A DNA stretch of 59,650 bases from a virus. The position numbers were made by a program, and so were the translations under genes. The notes under the pieces are model-generated. The model worked only from the letters and a program-made list of their open reading frames with translations, was not told the DNA's origin and searched no databases. Location of the stretch: IMG/VR virus record IMGVR_UViG_3300043431_000358, positions 1 to 59,650 of that record. One strand, given 5' to 3'. Below are positions 23,650-32,179 of this stretch, piece after piece. Numbering within the stretch: position 1 is the first letter of the stretch; each line of letters opens with the position of its first letter.

Positions 23650-25340
23650 CAGCCTACGATGGCTTTCTGTTCCCACTGCCTGAGTTGTACCAGCAGGAGC
23701 TGAGCAGCAGCCTGGACGACGGCATAGATCAGCCTGGATCCATCGCCATGGTCTTGCTCGACGACGTGGCCACCATCACAGGCACCGTTGGGCAGCGCAC
23801 CTCTACGCCGCGCCAATCGCATGCGCTGGCTGGCCACGTGCACACGGCATGGGACGACCTGCTATTCGGACACATCCTGATCATCCCGTCACGGCTGGAC
23901 CTGGGCAACATTCTGAGCAACCAGACCCGCACGCTTGAGATCGCCAACCTTTACCTGACCGAGCGCGAGTGGCTCAGCGCCGTCACCGGTGTGGCCGGGC
24001 TGACGTTCAACAACCTTCCGGCCTTCGGCTCGCCGCCGTCGCCCTACCTTCTGCCGTCTTTCGGCTCGTTCCTGCTGCAGGTTGGCATCTCGGCTGAAGG
24101 TCCCGCATCCATCGACGGCACCATCACGCTGGACTTCGACGTCGGCCCGCAGGACGTGCCAGTTACCGGCCAGCGCGTGGTGCTGTGGCCGTTCCAGCCG
24201 CAGCCGGATATCTTGGAGACGCTGGAGTGGGCCACCAACGTGATGGAGGCCTACGACGGGACCGAACAGCGGATGAGCATCCGCACCACCCCGCGCCAGC
24301 GCCTGCGTATGAACTTCGTCAAGTTCGCGGCGGTGGAGCGGCGCGCGAAGGCGCTGCTGTTCGACTGGCTGGCGCGCGTGTTCGCGCTGCCGGTGTGGTT
24401 CGAAGCCCGTCGCACCACAGCACCGTCAACGGTGGGCGCCACCAGCATCGCCGTCGACACGGACGCAGGCGACTTCCGTGTGACCGGCCTGGTATTCATC
24501 TACTCCAGCGACACGGCATATGAGGCGGTCGAGATCGAGGCCGTCAACGCCAGCAGCCTGGACCTGGCCAGCGAGCTGACGCTGGCCTACCCATCCGGCA
24601 CGCTGGTCATGCCGGCGCGCACGGTCTACGCCAAGAGCGTTCCCAGCACGCCGCGGCTGCCCGGCGGCGGCAGCGCCTACGCGATGGAGTTCGTCACCAT
24701 CGTCGGCCAGGACCTGGCGTCCACATCCGGCTCCTCTGCATACGATGGCAAGGTGCTGCTGGACGACTGCAACCTGGTCGAGTCAGGCGACGGTGACGCG
24801 TGGGAGCGTCCAGTGATCGTTCTGGACACGGACTCCGGCCGGATCTACCAGACCAGCCGGGTGGATCGCAGCCGCTTCCGAACCCGCAAGGTCTGGGACT
24901 CGACCAGCCTGGCCGAGACGTGGCGCATTCGGCAATTGCTTCATGCGCTGGCCGGCAGCCGGGTGTCATTCTGGTTGCCGTCGTTCCGGTCAGACCTTGT
25001 GCTGGCTGCAACCATCGGTCCGGCGGCTCTGACGTTCCGGGTCGAGGAGTGCGGCTACACATCGCTGATCCAGTCGCGCAGGCCATTCGCTGATGTTCGG
25101 CTGGTGCTGGTCGACGGAACAGCCATCGTGCGCCGCGTGACCGGGTCTGTGGTGGACGGAGCGCAGGAGGTCCTCACGATCGATTCGGCGTTCGATCCGC
25201 TGGCCCCCATCCTCATTGCCGATGTGGAGCGCATCGAGCTGGTGAACCTGGTGCGCATCGCGGACGACAAGGCCGAGATCCAGCACCGCCGCCTGGGCGA
25301 TGCCTCGGTTAGCATCGCGGTCGTGACCTGCAAGGAGTAG
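23646..25340 (+). CDS. Large distal tail protein, unknown family
   Basis: A 564-aa protein; the GTG overlaps the previous stop and is chosen because upstream in-frame codons fall inside protein B. Sequence 'YDGFLFPLPELYQQELSSSL' opens, then 'GQRVVLWPFQPQPDILETLE' and 'KALLFDWLARVFALPVWFEA' mid-protein, and 'RQLLHALAGSRVSFWLPSFR' towards the end. The last motif resembles tail proteins that hold DUF2460/BR0599-type neighbours. With the BR0599 gene directly downstream it is probably a tip or distal tail component. Confidence 0.65.
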   Translation: MTAYDGFLFPLPELYQQELSSSLDDGIDQPGSIAMVLLDDVATITGTVGQRTSTPRQSHALAGHVHTAWDDLLFGHILIIPSRLDLGNILSNQTRTLEIANLYLTEREWLSAVTGVAGLTFNNLPAFGSPPSPYLLPSFGSFLLQVGISAEGPASIDGTITLDFDVGPQDVPVTGQRVVLWPFQPQPDILETLEWATNVMEAYDGTEQRMSIRTTPRQRLRMNFVKFAAVERRAKALLFDWLARVFALPVWFEARRTTAPSTVGATSIAVDTDAGDFRVTGLVFIYSSDTAYEAVEIEAVNASSLDLASELTLAYPSGTLVMPARTVYAKSVPSTPRLPGGGSAYAMEFVTIVGQDLASTSGSSAYDGKVLLDDCNLVESGDGDAWERPVIVLDTDSGRIYQTSRVDRSRFRTRKVWDSTSLAETWRIRQLLHALAGSRVSFWLPSFRSDLVLAATIGPAALTFRVEECGYTSLIQSRRPFADVRLVLVDGTAIVRRVTGSVVDGAQEVLTIDSAFDPLAPILIADVERIELVNLVRIADDKAEIQHRRLGDASVSIAVVTCKE

Positions 25341-25343
25341 GGC

Positions 25344-26165
25344 GTGCCATTCGCAGACAACGAGGAGAGCGTCGAATCCGGGGCTCCGGTGGAGCTGTAC
25401 CTGTTCAGCTACTCGGGCGGGTCGTTCCGCTACACCTCGGCCGATGCGGACATCGACTTCCAGTCCGCCACCTACACCCAGACGGCCCTGTCACGCAGCC
25501 AGGTGGACGACTCGTCCGACGTGCTCAAGTCGTCGATGAACATCACGGTCCCGGAGGACTTCGTGGTGTCGCGCCTGTTCGAGGTGGCACCGCCCAGTGA
25601 CGTGGTGACCGTCACCATCTACCGCATGCACACCACCAACCCGGGAGACTACGCCACCATCTGGATCGGCCGCGTGCTCAATGCGGTGTGGTCGGTTGGG
25701 TCCAGCGTGCTGTCGTGCGAGAGCGTCTTCACGCGCATGCGCACGCCGGGCCTGCGCCGCATCTTCTCGCGCAACTGCCCGCACCTGCTGTACGGACCGG
25801 CGTGCCGCGCGCAAGAAACCCTCTTCCAGGAAGTCGCCGTTCTGAACGGCCTGGAGTCTGCGGGCTTTGATGTGACGTCGCCAACGTTTGACGCTCAGCC
25901 AGACGGATACTTCGCCGGCGGCAAGCTCTCCTTCGAGTCGAGCCCGGGCGTGGTGGAGCGCCGCGGCATCCGCGACCACGTCGGAGACACCATCACCATG
26001 ACGCATCCCATCGCGTCGCTGCTGGCCACCTCGGTGGTCACCGTGGCCCCGGGCTGCGCACGCACCCGCGACGTGTGCGTGGCCACGTTCAACAACGTCG
26101 TCAACTTCGGCGGCTTTCCGTTCATCCCCCCACGCAACCCCTTCGGGGGTGGATCGGTGTTCTGA
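25344..26165 (+). CDS. Tail protein, BR0599 / DUF2163 family
   Basis: A 273-aa protein of the phage BR0599 family, thought to sit at the tail tip next to the central fibre. Diagnostic elements are the cysteine motif 'RNCPHLLYGPACRA' (about 148-161), 'TVAPGCARTRDVCVATFNNV' and the ending 'NFGGFPFIPPRNPFGGGSVF'. In related proteins the cysteines may bind metal or form disulfides. GTG start. The stop overlaps the next start (TGATG). Confidence 0.88.
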   Translation: MPFADNEESVESGAPVELYLFSYSGGSFRYTSADADIDFQSATYTQTALSRSQVDDSSDVLKSSMNITVPEDFVVSRLFEVAPPSDVVTVTIYRMHTTNPGDYATIWIGRVLNAVWSVGSSVLSCESVFTRMRTPGLRRIFSRNCPHLLYGPACRAQETLFQEVAVLNGLESAGFDVTSPTFDAQPDGYFAGGKLSFESSPGVVERRGIRDHVGDTITMTHPIASLLATSVVTVAPGCARTRDVCVATFNNVVNFGGFPFIPPRNPFGGGSVF

Positions 26166-29100
26166 TGGATCCCGCAACCATTCTGTACATCGTCACGCTG
26201 ATCCTCAGCATCGCGCTGGCGCCCAAGCCAAAGGCCCCGAAGTCAGCGAGCATCGAGGACTTCAGCTTCCCCACCGCCGAGGAGGGCCGGGCAATCCCGG
26301 TGGTGTTCGGCGACATCGAGATCACCGGCCCCAATGTGCTGTGGTACGGCGATCTTTCGATCGTCCCAATCAAAAAGCGCGCGGGCTTCAAGAAGGCCAC
26401 GGTCGGCTTCAAGTACCACATCGGGTTCCACCTGGGTCTATGTCACGGTCCAGTGGACGCGGTCACCCGGGTGCGAGTGGACAAGAACATCGCCTGGACC
26501 GGGTCGATCACCAGCAACGACAGCGGCAGCATCGACCTCCCGGATCTCTTCGGCGGAGAGTCGCGTGGTGGCGGACTGTATGGCGAATTCGACATCGAGA
26601 TTGGCGCATCGACCCAGCCGGTGAGCACCTACCTGGACGCCCAGCAGGGCGCGAACGTGCCGGCCTACCGAGGCGTAACGTGCTTCGTCTGGAAGACGGG
26701 AGCCGGCACCTCAGGCGGTCCATTCGGTTTCTCTCGCCGGCTGGGGTACATCGGCAACTCAGAAGCTCTGCGGCCGTTCGGCGTGCGCGTCACGCGGATC
26801 CTGGCCGGCTGGGAGGGCTCGGTCTGGTACCCCGCCGCGGCCACGGTGGACGGCGCGATGAACCCCGCGCACATCATCTACCAGGTGCTCACCGATGGTG
26901 AGTGGGGCATGGGCATCTCCACCGCCCTGATCGATGAGGCCACATTCACCGAGGCCGCTGACACGTTCGTCGCAGAGAGTTTCGGACTGAACCTGATCTG
27001 GAACCAGACCAGCAGCATCGAGCAGTTCCTACAGGTCGTGCTGAACCACGTGAACGGCTCGCTGTCCCTGCGGCTGGATACGGGCAAGTACAGGCTGACA
27101 CTGTTCCGCGGCGGCTACGACGCTTCATCGCTGCCGCTGTTCGATCAGTCCACCGTGATCGACCTGCGCCGCTTCGAGCGCCGCGGCTGGGGCGAGACGG
27201 TCAATGAGGTGACCGTGATCTACACGGACCCGGCCTCGCTGGAGCCCACCGCAATCAGCGCTCAGGACCTGGGCAACGTGGACGCGCAGGGCAGCCGGAT
27301 CCCGGAGATCGTGGAGTTCCCGGGCATCCGCAACCACGACATCGCACGCGCGACCCTGGGCCGCGAGCTGGCCGCACGCTCGATGCCGCTGACCAAGATC
27401 CAGTTCACGATCAACCGCACCGCGTGGGACCTCAGCGTCAAGGACCTGTTCCGCTTCACCTGGCCGGAGCGAGACTGCACCGAGCGCGTGTTCCGCGCGC
27501 TGAAGATCGGCCGCGGGACGCTGCAGGACAACACCATCACGATCGAGGCCATCGAGGACATCTTCCAGTACAGCACCGGGACGGGCCTGTCCATCGTCCC
27601 GGCGCCAGGCGATACGGCCAACTTGGATACGCCTGAGCTTGACGACGACGATACGCCAGCCGTCATCAGCACCACCACCACCACGCCGCCCAGTGGCAGC
27701 CCAGGCCCGCAGAACGGAGACCGCTATTACGTGCCGGTCGGCGCCACTGGAGCATGGTCTGGGCATGCCGGACAGTTGGCTGAGTGGGACGAGGATGGCG
27801 GCGGTTGGGCATTCACAACCCTACCCGTTGGGACCATTTTCCAAGTGCTCGACACATCTCCACCGGACCAGCAACAGGTAGTTGGGTCAGGCCTGTCTTC
27901 CCTTGTTGACCTACTAGTTAGCGAAAAAGGCGACCTGCTAACTCACAACGGCTCGGAGCCGGTTACGTTGCCTGTTGTGGATGATGGTGACGTACTTGTC
28001 GCTAACTCATCTAAGCAAACAGGCCTTCAATGGAAGAGCAGCCGTGACGTATTTACGTCGCTGGTCTACAGCAAGGATATACAGCCATCTACGGACACGG
28101 TAGATAACAGTGTAAGCGAGGTGTCTTTTACCTCTATATCACCAGCGCTGCTCGGATCAGATGCGGCACCGCGTGCCGGCGACGTCATTGTCATCAAGGG
28201 TGCAGGAACATATGGAACAACAGGAACGCCAACGCTAAACCTGAAGGTGAAACTAGGTACAGTTGTACTGGCCTCTACCGGCGCCATAACAATGGGCAGC
28301 AGCATATCCAATAGAGGTTTCTCTTTCGAGGTGAAAGTAACGCTGATGAGCGTTGGCGCAGCCGGTACTGTTGAGGCTCACGGTTGCGTGACGTTCTCAA
28401 CAGCATCGGCTACCTCAGCACTAGTGTCACTATTCAGCACTGCGCCGATTGCGGTAGATACTAATGTAGCATCGTCTGTATCAGTTACTGCTCAGTGGGG
28501 CACAGCTAGCGCATCTAACACAATCACTTTGCGACAGTTGTACATTGAGTACCTTAACATTAGGACAAGTGACGCATCTGTTTTATTCGTTGACGCATCT
28601 GGTACAACGATACAGACATCATCGACAACCGTGTCAGAAACTATCCCATTGACCACGTCAGTAGGAGACCTGTTACTAGCGTTTATTATGCACAGGTCGT
28701 CTGCAACGCCGCCCAGCGGGTGGACCTTGGTAGCTTCTGCGACTTGCACATCACCGTTGACGCAGAGTACATCGGTCTACAAACGAACAGCATCAAGTGG
28801 CGATGCAGGCGCATCAGTAACATGGACACAGTCATCGGCAGGACGGATTATTGCGCACCTTAATTGCTACAGGGGGACGCTGTCTCCTGCCGACGTCGTT
28901 GCATACGCAACTACAAGTCAAAACAGTGTAGATACAAATATCTTGCCGTGGGCAAATGTCGTCGCAACCGCGGATGGACAAATAGGAGTGGCGGCGTCTA
29001 GTTGCATACTTGCACATACTGGCGGTGCTGCCACAACTATGAGCGCATCGTCTGGGACTATGTCATCGCCCGCGAGTGCAATAGACAACAGGATGGCAGT

Positions 29101-29209
29101 AGCAAGGTTGGCGAGGAACAATGGGCAGACGCTTGGAGGCCAGTTCACAGATAACCTAGTAAGCCCAACAGGAAACGCTAATGCATCTGTGTCCGTTGTG
29201 GTAGGGTGA
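26165..29209 (+). CDS. Tail tip / receptor-binding protein, J-like, mosaic
   Basis: A 1014-aa protein. It opens with a hydrophobic segment (LYIVTLILSIALA), then the J-like core: 'SFPTAEEGRAIPVVFGDIEI', 'GLCHGPVDAVTRVRVDKNIA', 'AHIIYQVLTDGEWGMGIS' and 'SIEQFLQVVLNHVNGSLSLR'. Near residue 515 a DUF2793-like module appears ('PQNGDRYYVPVGATGAWSGH', 'AEWDEDGGGWAF'). Beyond it the rest is Ser/Thr-rich beta sequence with a binding-module pattern 'ATPPSGWTLVASATC'. G+C falls in this last third (about 43% over 28561-28620 by hand count), so the receptor-binding part was probably acquired separately. Confidence 0.85.
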   Translation: MDPATILYIVTLILSIALAPKPKAPKSASIEDFSFPTAEEGRAIPVVFGDIEITGPNVLWYGDLSIVPIKKRAGFKKATVGFKYHIGFHLGLCHGPVDAVTRVRVDKNIAWTGSITSNDSGSIDLPDLFGGESRGGGLYGEFDIEIGASTQPVSTYLDAQQGANVPAYRGVTCFVWKTGAGTSGGPFGFSRRLGYIGNSEALRPFGVRVTRILAGWEGSVWYPAAATVDGAMNPAHIIYQVLTDGEWGMGISTALIDEATFTEAADTFVAESFGLNLIWNQTSSIEQFLQVVLNHVNGSLSLRLDTGKYRLTLFRGGYDASSLPLFDQSTVIDLRRFERRGWGETVNEVTVIYTDPASLEPTAISAQDLGNVDAQGSRIPEIVEFPGIRNHDIARATLGRELAARSMPLTKIQFTINRTAWDLSVKDLFRFTWPERDCTERVFRALKIGRGTLQDNTITIEAIEDIFQYSTGTGLSIVPAPGDTANLDTPELDDDDTPAVISTTTTTPPSGSPGPQNGDRYYVPVGATGAWSGHAGQLAEWDEDGGGWAFTTLPVGTIFQVLDTSPPDQQQVVGSGLSSLVDLLVSEKGDLLTHNGSEPVTLPVVDDGDVLVANSSKQTGLQWKSSRDVFTSLVYSKDIQPSTDTVDNSVSEVSFTSISPALLGSDAAPRAGDVIVIKGAGTYGTTGTPTLNLKVKLGTVVLASTGAITMGSSISNRGFSFEVKVTLMSVGAAGTVEAHGCVTFSTASATSALVSLFSTAPIAVDTNVASSVSVTAQWGTASASNTITLRQLYIEYLNIRTSDASVLFVDASGTTIQTSSTTVSETIPLTTSVGDLLLAFIMHRSSATPPSGWTLVASATCTSPLTQSTSVYKRTASSGDAGASVTWTQSSAGRIIAHLNCYRGTLSPADVVAYATTSQNSVDTNILPWANVVATADGQIGVAASSCILAHTGGAATTMSASSGTMSSPASAIDNRMAVARLARNNGQTLGGQFTDNLVSPTGNANASVSVVVG

Positions 29210-29260
29210 CGGTTGTAATGCCGTTTTAGTGAACTACTCTGAAAAGTGAAAGAGGATCGA

Positions 29261-29404
29261 ATGCTGACATCGATACTTACCAACGTGGTAGTGGCGCTGG
29301 TTGCAGGTGCTTGGGTTGCTTACCGTGTGAGGCCTCAAGGCCAGTCTATGGTTGGGACATTCAAGGTCTTGATCATGGGGCCGCAGCCAACCGTCCCAAA
29401 GTGA
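29261..29404 (+). CDS. Single-pass membrane micro-protein
   Basis: A 47-aa protein with AGAGGATCGA just before its ATG. 'SILTNVVVALVAGAWVAYRV' is one membrane helix; the tail is short and basic. Its stop overlaps the next start (GTGA), so it is coupled to a membrane protein in the lysis region. It could be a holin helper or antiholin; unproven. Confidence 0.55.
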   Translation: MLTSILTNVVVALVAGAWVAYRVRPQGQSMVGTFKVLIMGPQPTVPK

Positions 29405-29778
29405 AGGTAGCGCCGCTGTGGCTGCTGCTGGCCGGGATGGCCGCGCAGTTCCTCTGGCAGTGGGCTCCGACGTGGGCCCAGGCGGACGCATGGAACGCTG
29501 CCGGCGCCATCTTCATCGCGCTCCTGCTGGGCGTGCTTGCGGTCGCATACCATCGAGCAAAGGAGATGCTGCTGGTGTGCGGCTACCTGGCGGTGCTCTG
29601 GCTCCTGACGGCCGGCTGCAGCCTGCTGTGGCTCAAAGAACAATGGGAGGTGTCGCCTGGCCAGGACCAGTGCGATGCCCAATTCAAGTTTCCGCTCTCG
29701 GTCATTGGCCTGTTCATTGGGCTCGTGTTGTTGATCCGCATCCGGAGCGCACCTGATGGACAAGGTTCCAAGCATTGA
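29401..29778 (+). CDS. Membrane protein in lysis region, holin candidate
   Basis: A 125-aa protein starting at GTG. Three to four hydrophobic segments are visible ('LWLLLAGMAAQFLWQW', 'AGAIFIALLLGVLAVAY', 'CGYLAVLWLLTAGCSLLWL', 'LSVIGLFIGLVLLIRI'). It lies four genes upstream of endolysin and spanin genes, so a holin role is plausible but cannot be separated from the two following membrane proteins. Confidence 0.6.
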   Translation: MKVAPLWLLLAGMAAQFLWQWAPTWAQADAWNAAGAIFIALLLGVLAVAYHRAKEMLLVCGYLAVLWLLTAGCSLLWLKEQWEVSPGQDQCDAQFKFPLSVIGLFIGLVLLIRIRSAPDGQGSKH

Positions 29779-30154
29779 GAACGTGGCCATTGGCCTCGCG
29801 GTCTGGGCAACCGGAACGGTCATCGGGCCCTACCTCGGGGCCTACATCCTCATCGTGTTCGGCTGGTTCTTCGGCGTGCTGGTGGGGGTTTGGCGGCTGA
29901 AGTTCGAGCCGGCCGACCATTACAGGCGCATCAAGGCGGCCTGGTTCGTGGCGGTGTCGTTCGGGGTCACGGTGGGTGGAGCCAGCCTGGTTGCCAACTG
30001 GCTTGCGCCGCACCTGCACCGCACCCCGTTTGAACTACTCTTCTTCGCGGCATTCGGGATCCCGGCTGTCGGGCACACGTGGATCACAATCGCCAGGTGG
30101 GTCGGTGGCCTGGTGAGACGCCGCTTCGACCAGCGTTTCAGGGAGCCCCAATGA
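29756..30154 (+). CDS. Membrane protein in lysis region, holin candidate
   Basis: A 132-aa protein with three predicted helices ('VAIGLAVWATGTVIGPYLGA YILIVFGWFFGVLVGV', 'WFVAVSFGVTVGGASLVANW', 'LLFFAAFGIPAVGHTWITIA') and a basic C-terminus (VRRRFDQRFR), the layout of class I holins. Overlaps the preceding gene by 23 bp and the next by ATGA. Among the three membrane proteins here it has the most holin-like shape. Confidence 0.6.
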   Translation: MDKVPSIENVAIGLAVWATGTVIGPYLGAYILIVFGWFFGVLVGVWRLKFEPADHYRRIKAAWFVAVSFGVTVGGASLVANWLAPHLHRTPFELLFFAAFGIPAVGHTWITIARWVGGLVRRRFDQRFREPQ

Positions 30155-30501
30155 ACCTTTCCGACTTCATCACCCCGCTGGCGCTGCTGACCATGGTGGT
30201 CGCGGCGGCCGGCATCTGGTCATTGATCTGCAGGATCACGGTCATGCGACCGGGCGAGACCCGCGTGCAGGTGGTCATCCAGCACTTCGTCCTGGCCATC
30301 GGCCTCTTCTCGAACCTGGTCTGGTCCGTGAACTGGGAACTCTTCAGGGAGTTCGGCGCCGGCGGCTGGGTGGTCGACCTGCTGTCGCGACGCGAGGTGG
30401 GCGACCTGGTGCTGGTCACCAGCGTGCTGGTGTTCCTGCTCATGAGCGCGCACAGGTGGCGCTGGCGGGCCCCCGATGGCACGCAGCGGGGCCGGGCATG
30501 A
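30151..30501 (+). CDS. Membrane protein in lysis region
   Basis: A 116-aa protein with three hydrophobic stretches ('FITPLALLTMVVAAAGIWSL', 'HFVLAIGLFSNLVWSV', 'LVLVTSVLVFLLMSAHRW') and a basic end. Start overlaps the previous stop and its stop overlaps the endolysin start (ATGA). Probably a holin, antiholin or pinholin component. Confidence 0.6.
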   Translation: MNLSDFITPLALLTMVVAAAGIWSLICRITVMRPGETRVQVVIQHFVLAIGLFSNLVWSVNWELFREFGAGGWVVDLLSRREVGDLVLVTSVLVFLLMSAHRWRWRAPDGTQRGRA

Positions 30502-30974
30502 GCGAGCCGAGCTGGCTGGCCAACGCCAGGCTGGATCTGGGCCTGAGCGAGGTGCCGGGCGCCGCCAGCGCGCCGGCGATCGTGCGGATGTGGCAGTTGG
30601 TCAAGGCCCCCTTCAGCGACGACGCGACCCCCTGGTGCGGCGGGGCCTGCGGCGCCTGGTTCACCCGGGCCGGGTACGCGCCGCCGGCGGCCTGCTGGCG
30701 GGCCAAGAACTGGCTGGACTGGGGCCGGCCGCTCACCGAGCCCGTGCTGGGCTGCGTGGTGGTCTTCGGTCGGGACGGCGGTGGCCACGTGGCGCTGGCC
30801 GTGGGCCGCAACGAGCGCGGTGGCCTGGTGTGCCTGGGCGGGAACCAGGGAGACTGCGTGTCGATCGCGGCTTTCTCCTTCGACCGCGTGCTGGGATACC
30901 GGGTGCCGGTGGGCGACCGCAAGTACGACCCGCTACCGATGCTCAACGCCGACTTCAGCCGGAGCGAGGCTTGA
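30498..30974 (+). CDS. Endolysin, TIGR02594-type Cys/His peptidase
   Basis: A 158-aa cell-wall hydrolase of the NlpC/P60-CHAP-like TIGR02594 group. It has the likely catalytic Cys47 in 'TPWCGGACGAWFTRAGY' and His97 in 'GGHVALAVGRN', followed by 'CLGGNQGDCVSIAAF'. No signal peptide is visible, so export would depend on a holin. It lies between the membrane proteins and the spanins, the standard lysis order. Confidence 0.88.
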   Translation: MSEPSWLANARLDLGLSEVPGAASAPAIVRMWQLVKAPFSDDATPWCGGACGAWFTRAGYAPPAACWRAKNWLDWGRPLTEPVLGCVVVFGRDGGGHVALAVGRNERGGLVCLGGNQGDCVSIAAFSFDRVLGYRVPVGDRKYDPLPMLNADFSRSEA

Positions 30975-31420
30975 ACGGCCACGCCGTGCTGGGCGGCCTG
31001 CTGGTGGTGCTGGGCGCGGCCGGCCTGGGCGGCTGGGCCGGGTGGGACTGGCGCGATGCCCGCGCCCAGCGCGAGCGCGTGGCCGCGGTGGAAGATTCCC
31101 AGCGAGAAGAGGCGGCCCTGCGCGGCCGCATGGAGGAAAGCCATGAACGAGCGCTTGAAGAGCTGGCGCGCCTGCGCATTGACCGCGCCGCTGCTGATGC
31201 TGCTGGCCGTGACCTGCGGGTGCGGCTCGGCGCCGCCGTTGCCGCTGCCCGTGCCGCCGCTGCCGCCGGAAGCGCGCCAGCCGGCGATCCCATCGGAGTG
31301 CTCGCCGACGTGCTTGTCCGCGCTGACGACCGCGCGGCAGTCCTGGCTGACTTCGCCGACCGATCCCGTGCCGCCGGCCTTGCCTGCGAGCGATCCTTCG
31401 ACGCGTTGAAGCGGCGCTAG
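30971..31420 (+). CDS. Inner-membrane spanin, Rz-like
   Basis: A 149-aa protein starting at TTG overlapping the endolysin stop (TTGA). One N-terminal membrane helix ('AVLGGLLVVLGAAGLGGWAG') is followed by a long charged coiled-coil ('RERVAAVEDSQREEAALRGR', 'EELARLRIDRAAADAAGRDL'), the Rz shape. The o-spanin gene is nested inside it in another frame. It would link inner and outer membranes at the end of lysis. Confidence 0.85.
   Translation: MNGHAVLGGLLVVLGAAGLGGWAGWDWRDARAQRERVAAVEDSQREEAALRGRMEESHERALEELARLRIDRAAADAAGRDLRVRLGAAVAAARAAAAAGSAPAGDPIGVLADVLVRADDRAAVLADFADRSRAAGLACERSFDALKRR
31143..31409 (+). CDS. Outer-membrane spanin lipoprotein, Rz1-like
   Basis: An 88-aa protein fully embedded in the Rz-like gene in a different frame. 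A signal peptide 'LTAPLLMLLAVTC' ends in a lipobox with Cys25 (LAVTC|G). The mature part is Pro-rich ('PPLPLPVPPLPPEA'), as in Rz1. The nested arrangement matches lambda Rz/Rz1 and indicates a Gram-negative host. Confidence 0.85.
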   Translation: MNERLKSWRACALTAPLLMLLAVTCGCGSAPPLPLPVPPLPPEARQPAIPSECSPTCLSALTTARQSWLTSPTDPVPPALPASDPSTR

Positions 31421-31421
31421 G

Positions 31422-32087
31422 TCAGCGCTTTCCGTAGACGGCTTCGCACACGGCCTGGCACTTGTCCAGGCTGAAGCGGTTGTCGTCGTCGCGCACGCCG
31501 GTCTCCATGTCGATCCAGTAGGTGAGGTCGCGCGAGCCGGCGATGGCCTCGACGTGCTGGGCGACGTTGTCGGGACCGAGTCCACCAGCGAACCCGATGC
31601 GGCGGCCGGCTGGCGGGTGGGCCGGCCACGAAGCCGGGACCTTGCCGCGCCCGCCGCTCTTGTCGAACAGCCAGTCAACAGGACCAGCACTTGGCCACCC
31701 TTCGGCGCACTGCATGATCGGCGTGAGGCTCCGGCACATCGCCCACTCATGAACCTTTTTCCATGCGTGCACCGGCGCGCCGTTGATCTGGGCCCGGCCG
31801 AAGCTGTAGATCAGCATCTCGTCCAGTTCGACCACCAGGGCGTGGCCATCGACGACGTGCAGGGCGTGGTCTCCGCACAGGTGGGCGGCCATGCGGTGCC
31901 AATCGCGGATCTTCAGGAGCCGGCGCACGAACGGCATCTCCGGGTAGCGGTTGTCAATGCCTTGGCGCTTGCGGCTGAACAAGATCCCCCACTCGATGGG
32001 GTACAGCTTCTGCAGCTCCAGCATGCGGCCAGTGTCCGTCCATTGATCGACGCCGGTGAAGGTGATGAAGGCTGGTAGGGTGGTCAA
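31422..32087 (-). CDS. TrpF-like TIM-barrel protein
   Basis: A 221-aa protein resembling phosphoribosylanthranilate isomerase. 'WLFDKSGGRGKVPASW' parallels the TrpF phosphate-loop 'DxSGGxGxxFDW'; 'GFAGGLGPDNVAQHVEAI' parallels 'LAGGLxPxNV'; 'YWIDMETGVRDDDNRFSLDK' parallels 'DVSSGVExxxGxKD'. The N-terminus lacks the KICG start of true TrpF. No other Trp gene is present, so the substrate is uncertain. Start is TTG with AAAGGA upstream and overlaps the previous stop (TTGA). It is the last gene of the leftward block, and its stop is 1 bp from the spanin stop. Confidence 0.7.
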   Translation of the reverse strand: MTTLPAFITFTGVDQWTDTGRMLELQKLYPIEWGILFSRKRQGIDNRYPEMPFVRRLLKIRDWHRMAAHLCGDHALHVVDGHALVVELDEMLIYSFGRAQINGAPVHAWKKVHEWAMCRSLTPIMQCAEGWPSAGPVDWLFDKSGGRGKVPASWPAHPPAGRRIGFAGGLGPDNVAQHVEAIAGSRDLTYWIDMETGVRDDDNRFSLDKCQAVCEAVYGKR

Positions 32088-32179
32088 TTACGGTCCTTTC
32101 GTTCGGGCCAGTAGATTTCGATGAGGATCAGCGCCACCAGCACGAGGGCGGCGATGGGGAGCCAGCCGGAGCGCTTCAC
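32084..32179 (-). CDS. 31-aa membrane micro-protein
   Basis: A short reading frame not usually called: a GTG start overlaps the stop of the preceding gene (GTGA) and its stop overlaps the start of the next (TTGA). It encodes a basic N-terminus and one hydrophobic helix ('WLPIAALVLVALILIEIYW'). The double overlap and the clear membrane helix argue that it is translated. Confidence 0.6.
   Translation of the reverse strand: MKRSGWLPIAALVLVALILIEIYWPERKDRN

Noticed and set aside
30440-31750. 436-aa minus-strand frame across the lysis genes
   Set aside because: It covers a recognisable endolysin and spanin pair on the other strand and ends inside the TrpF-like gene; composition is atypical of protein.
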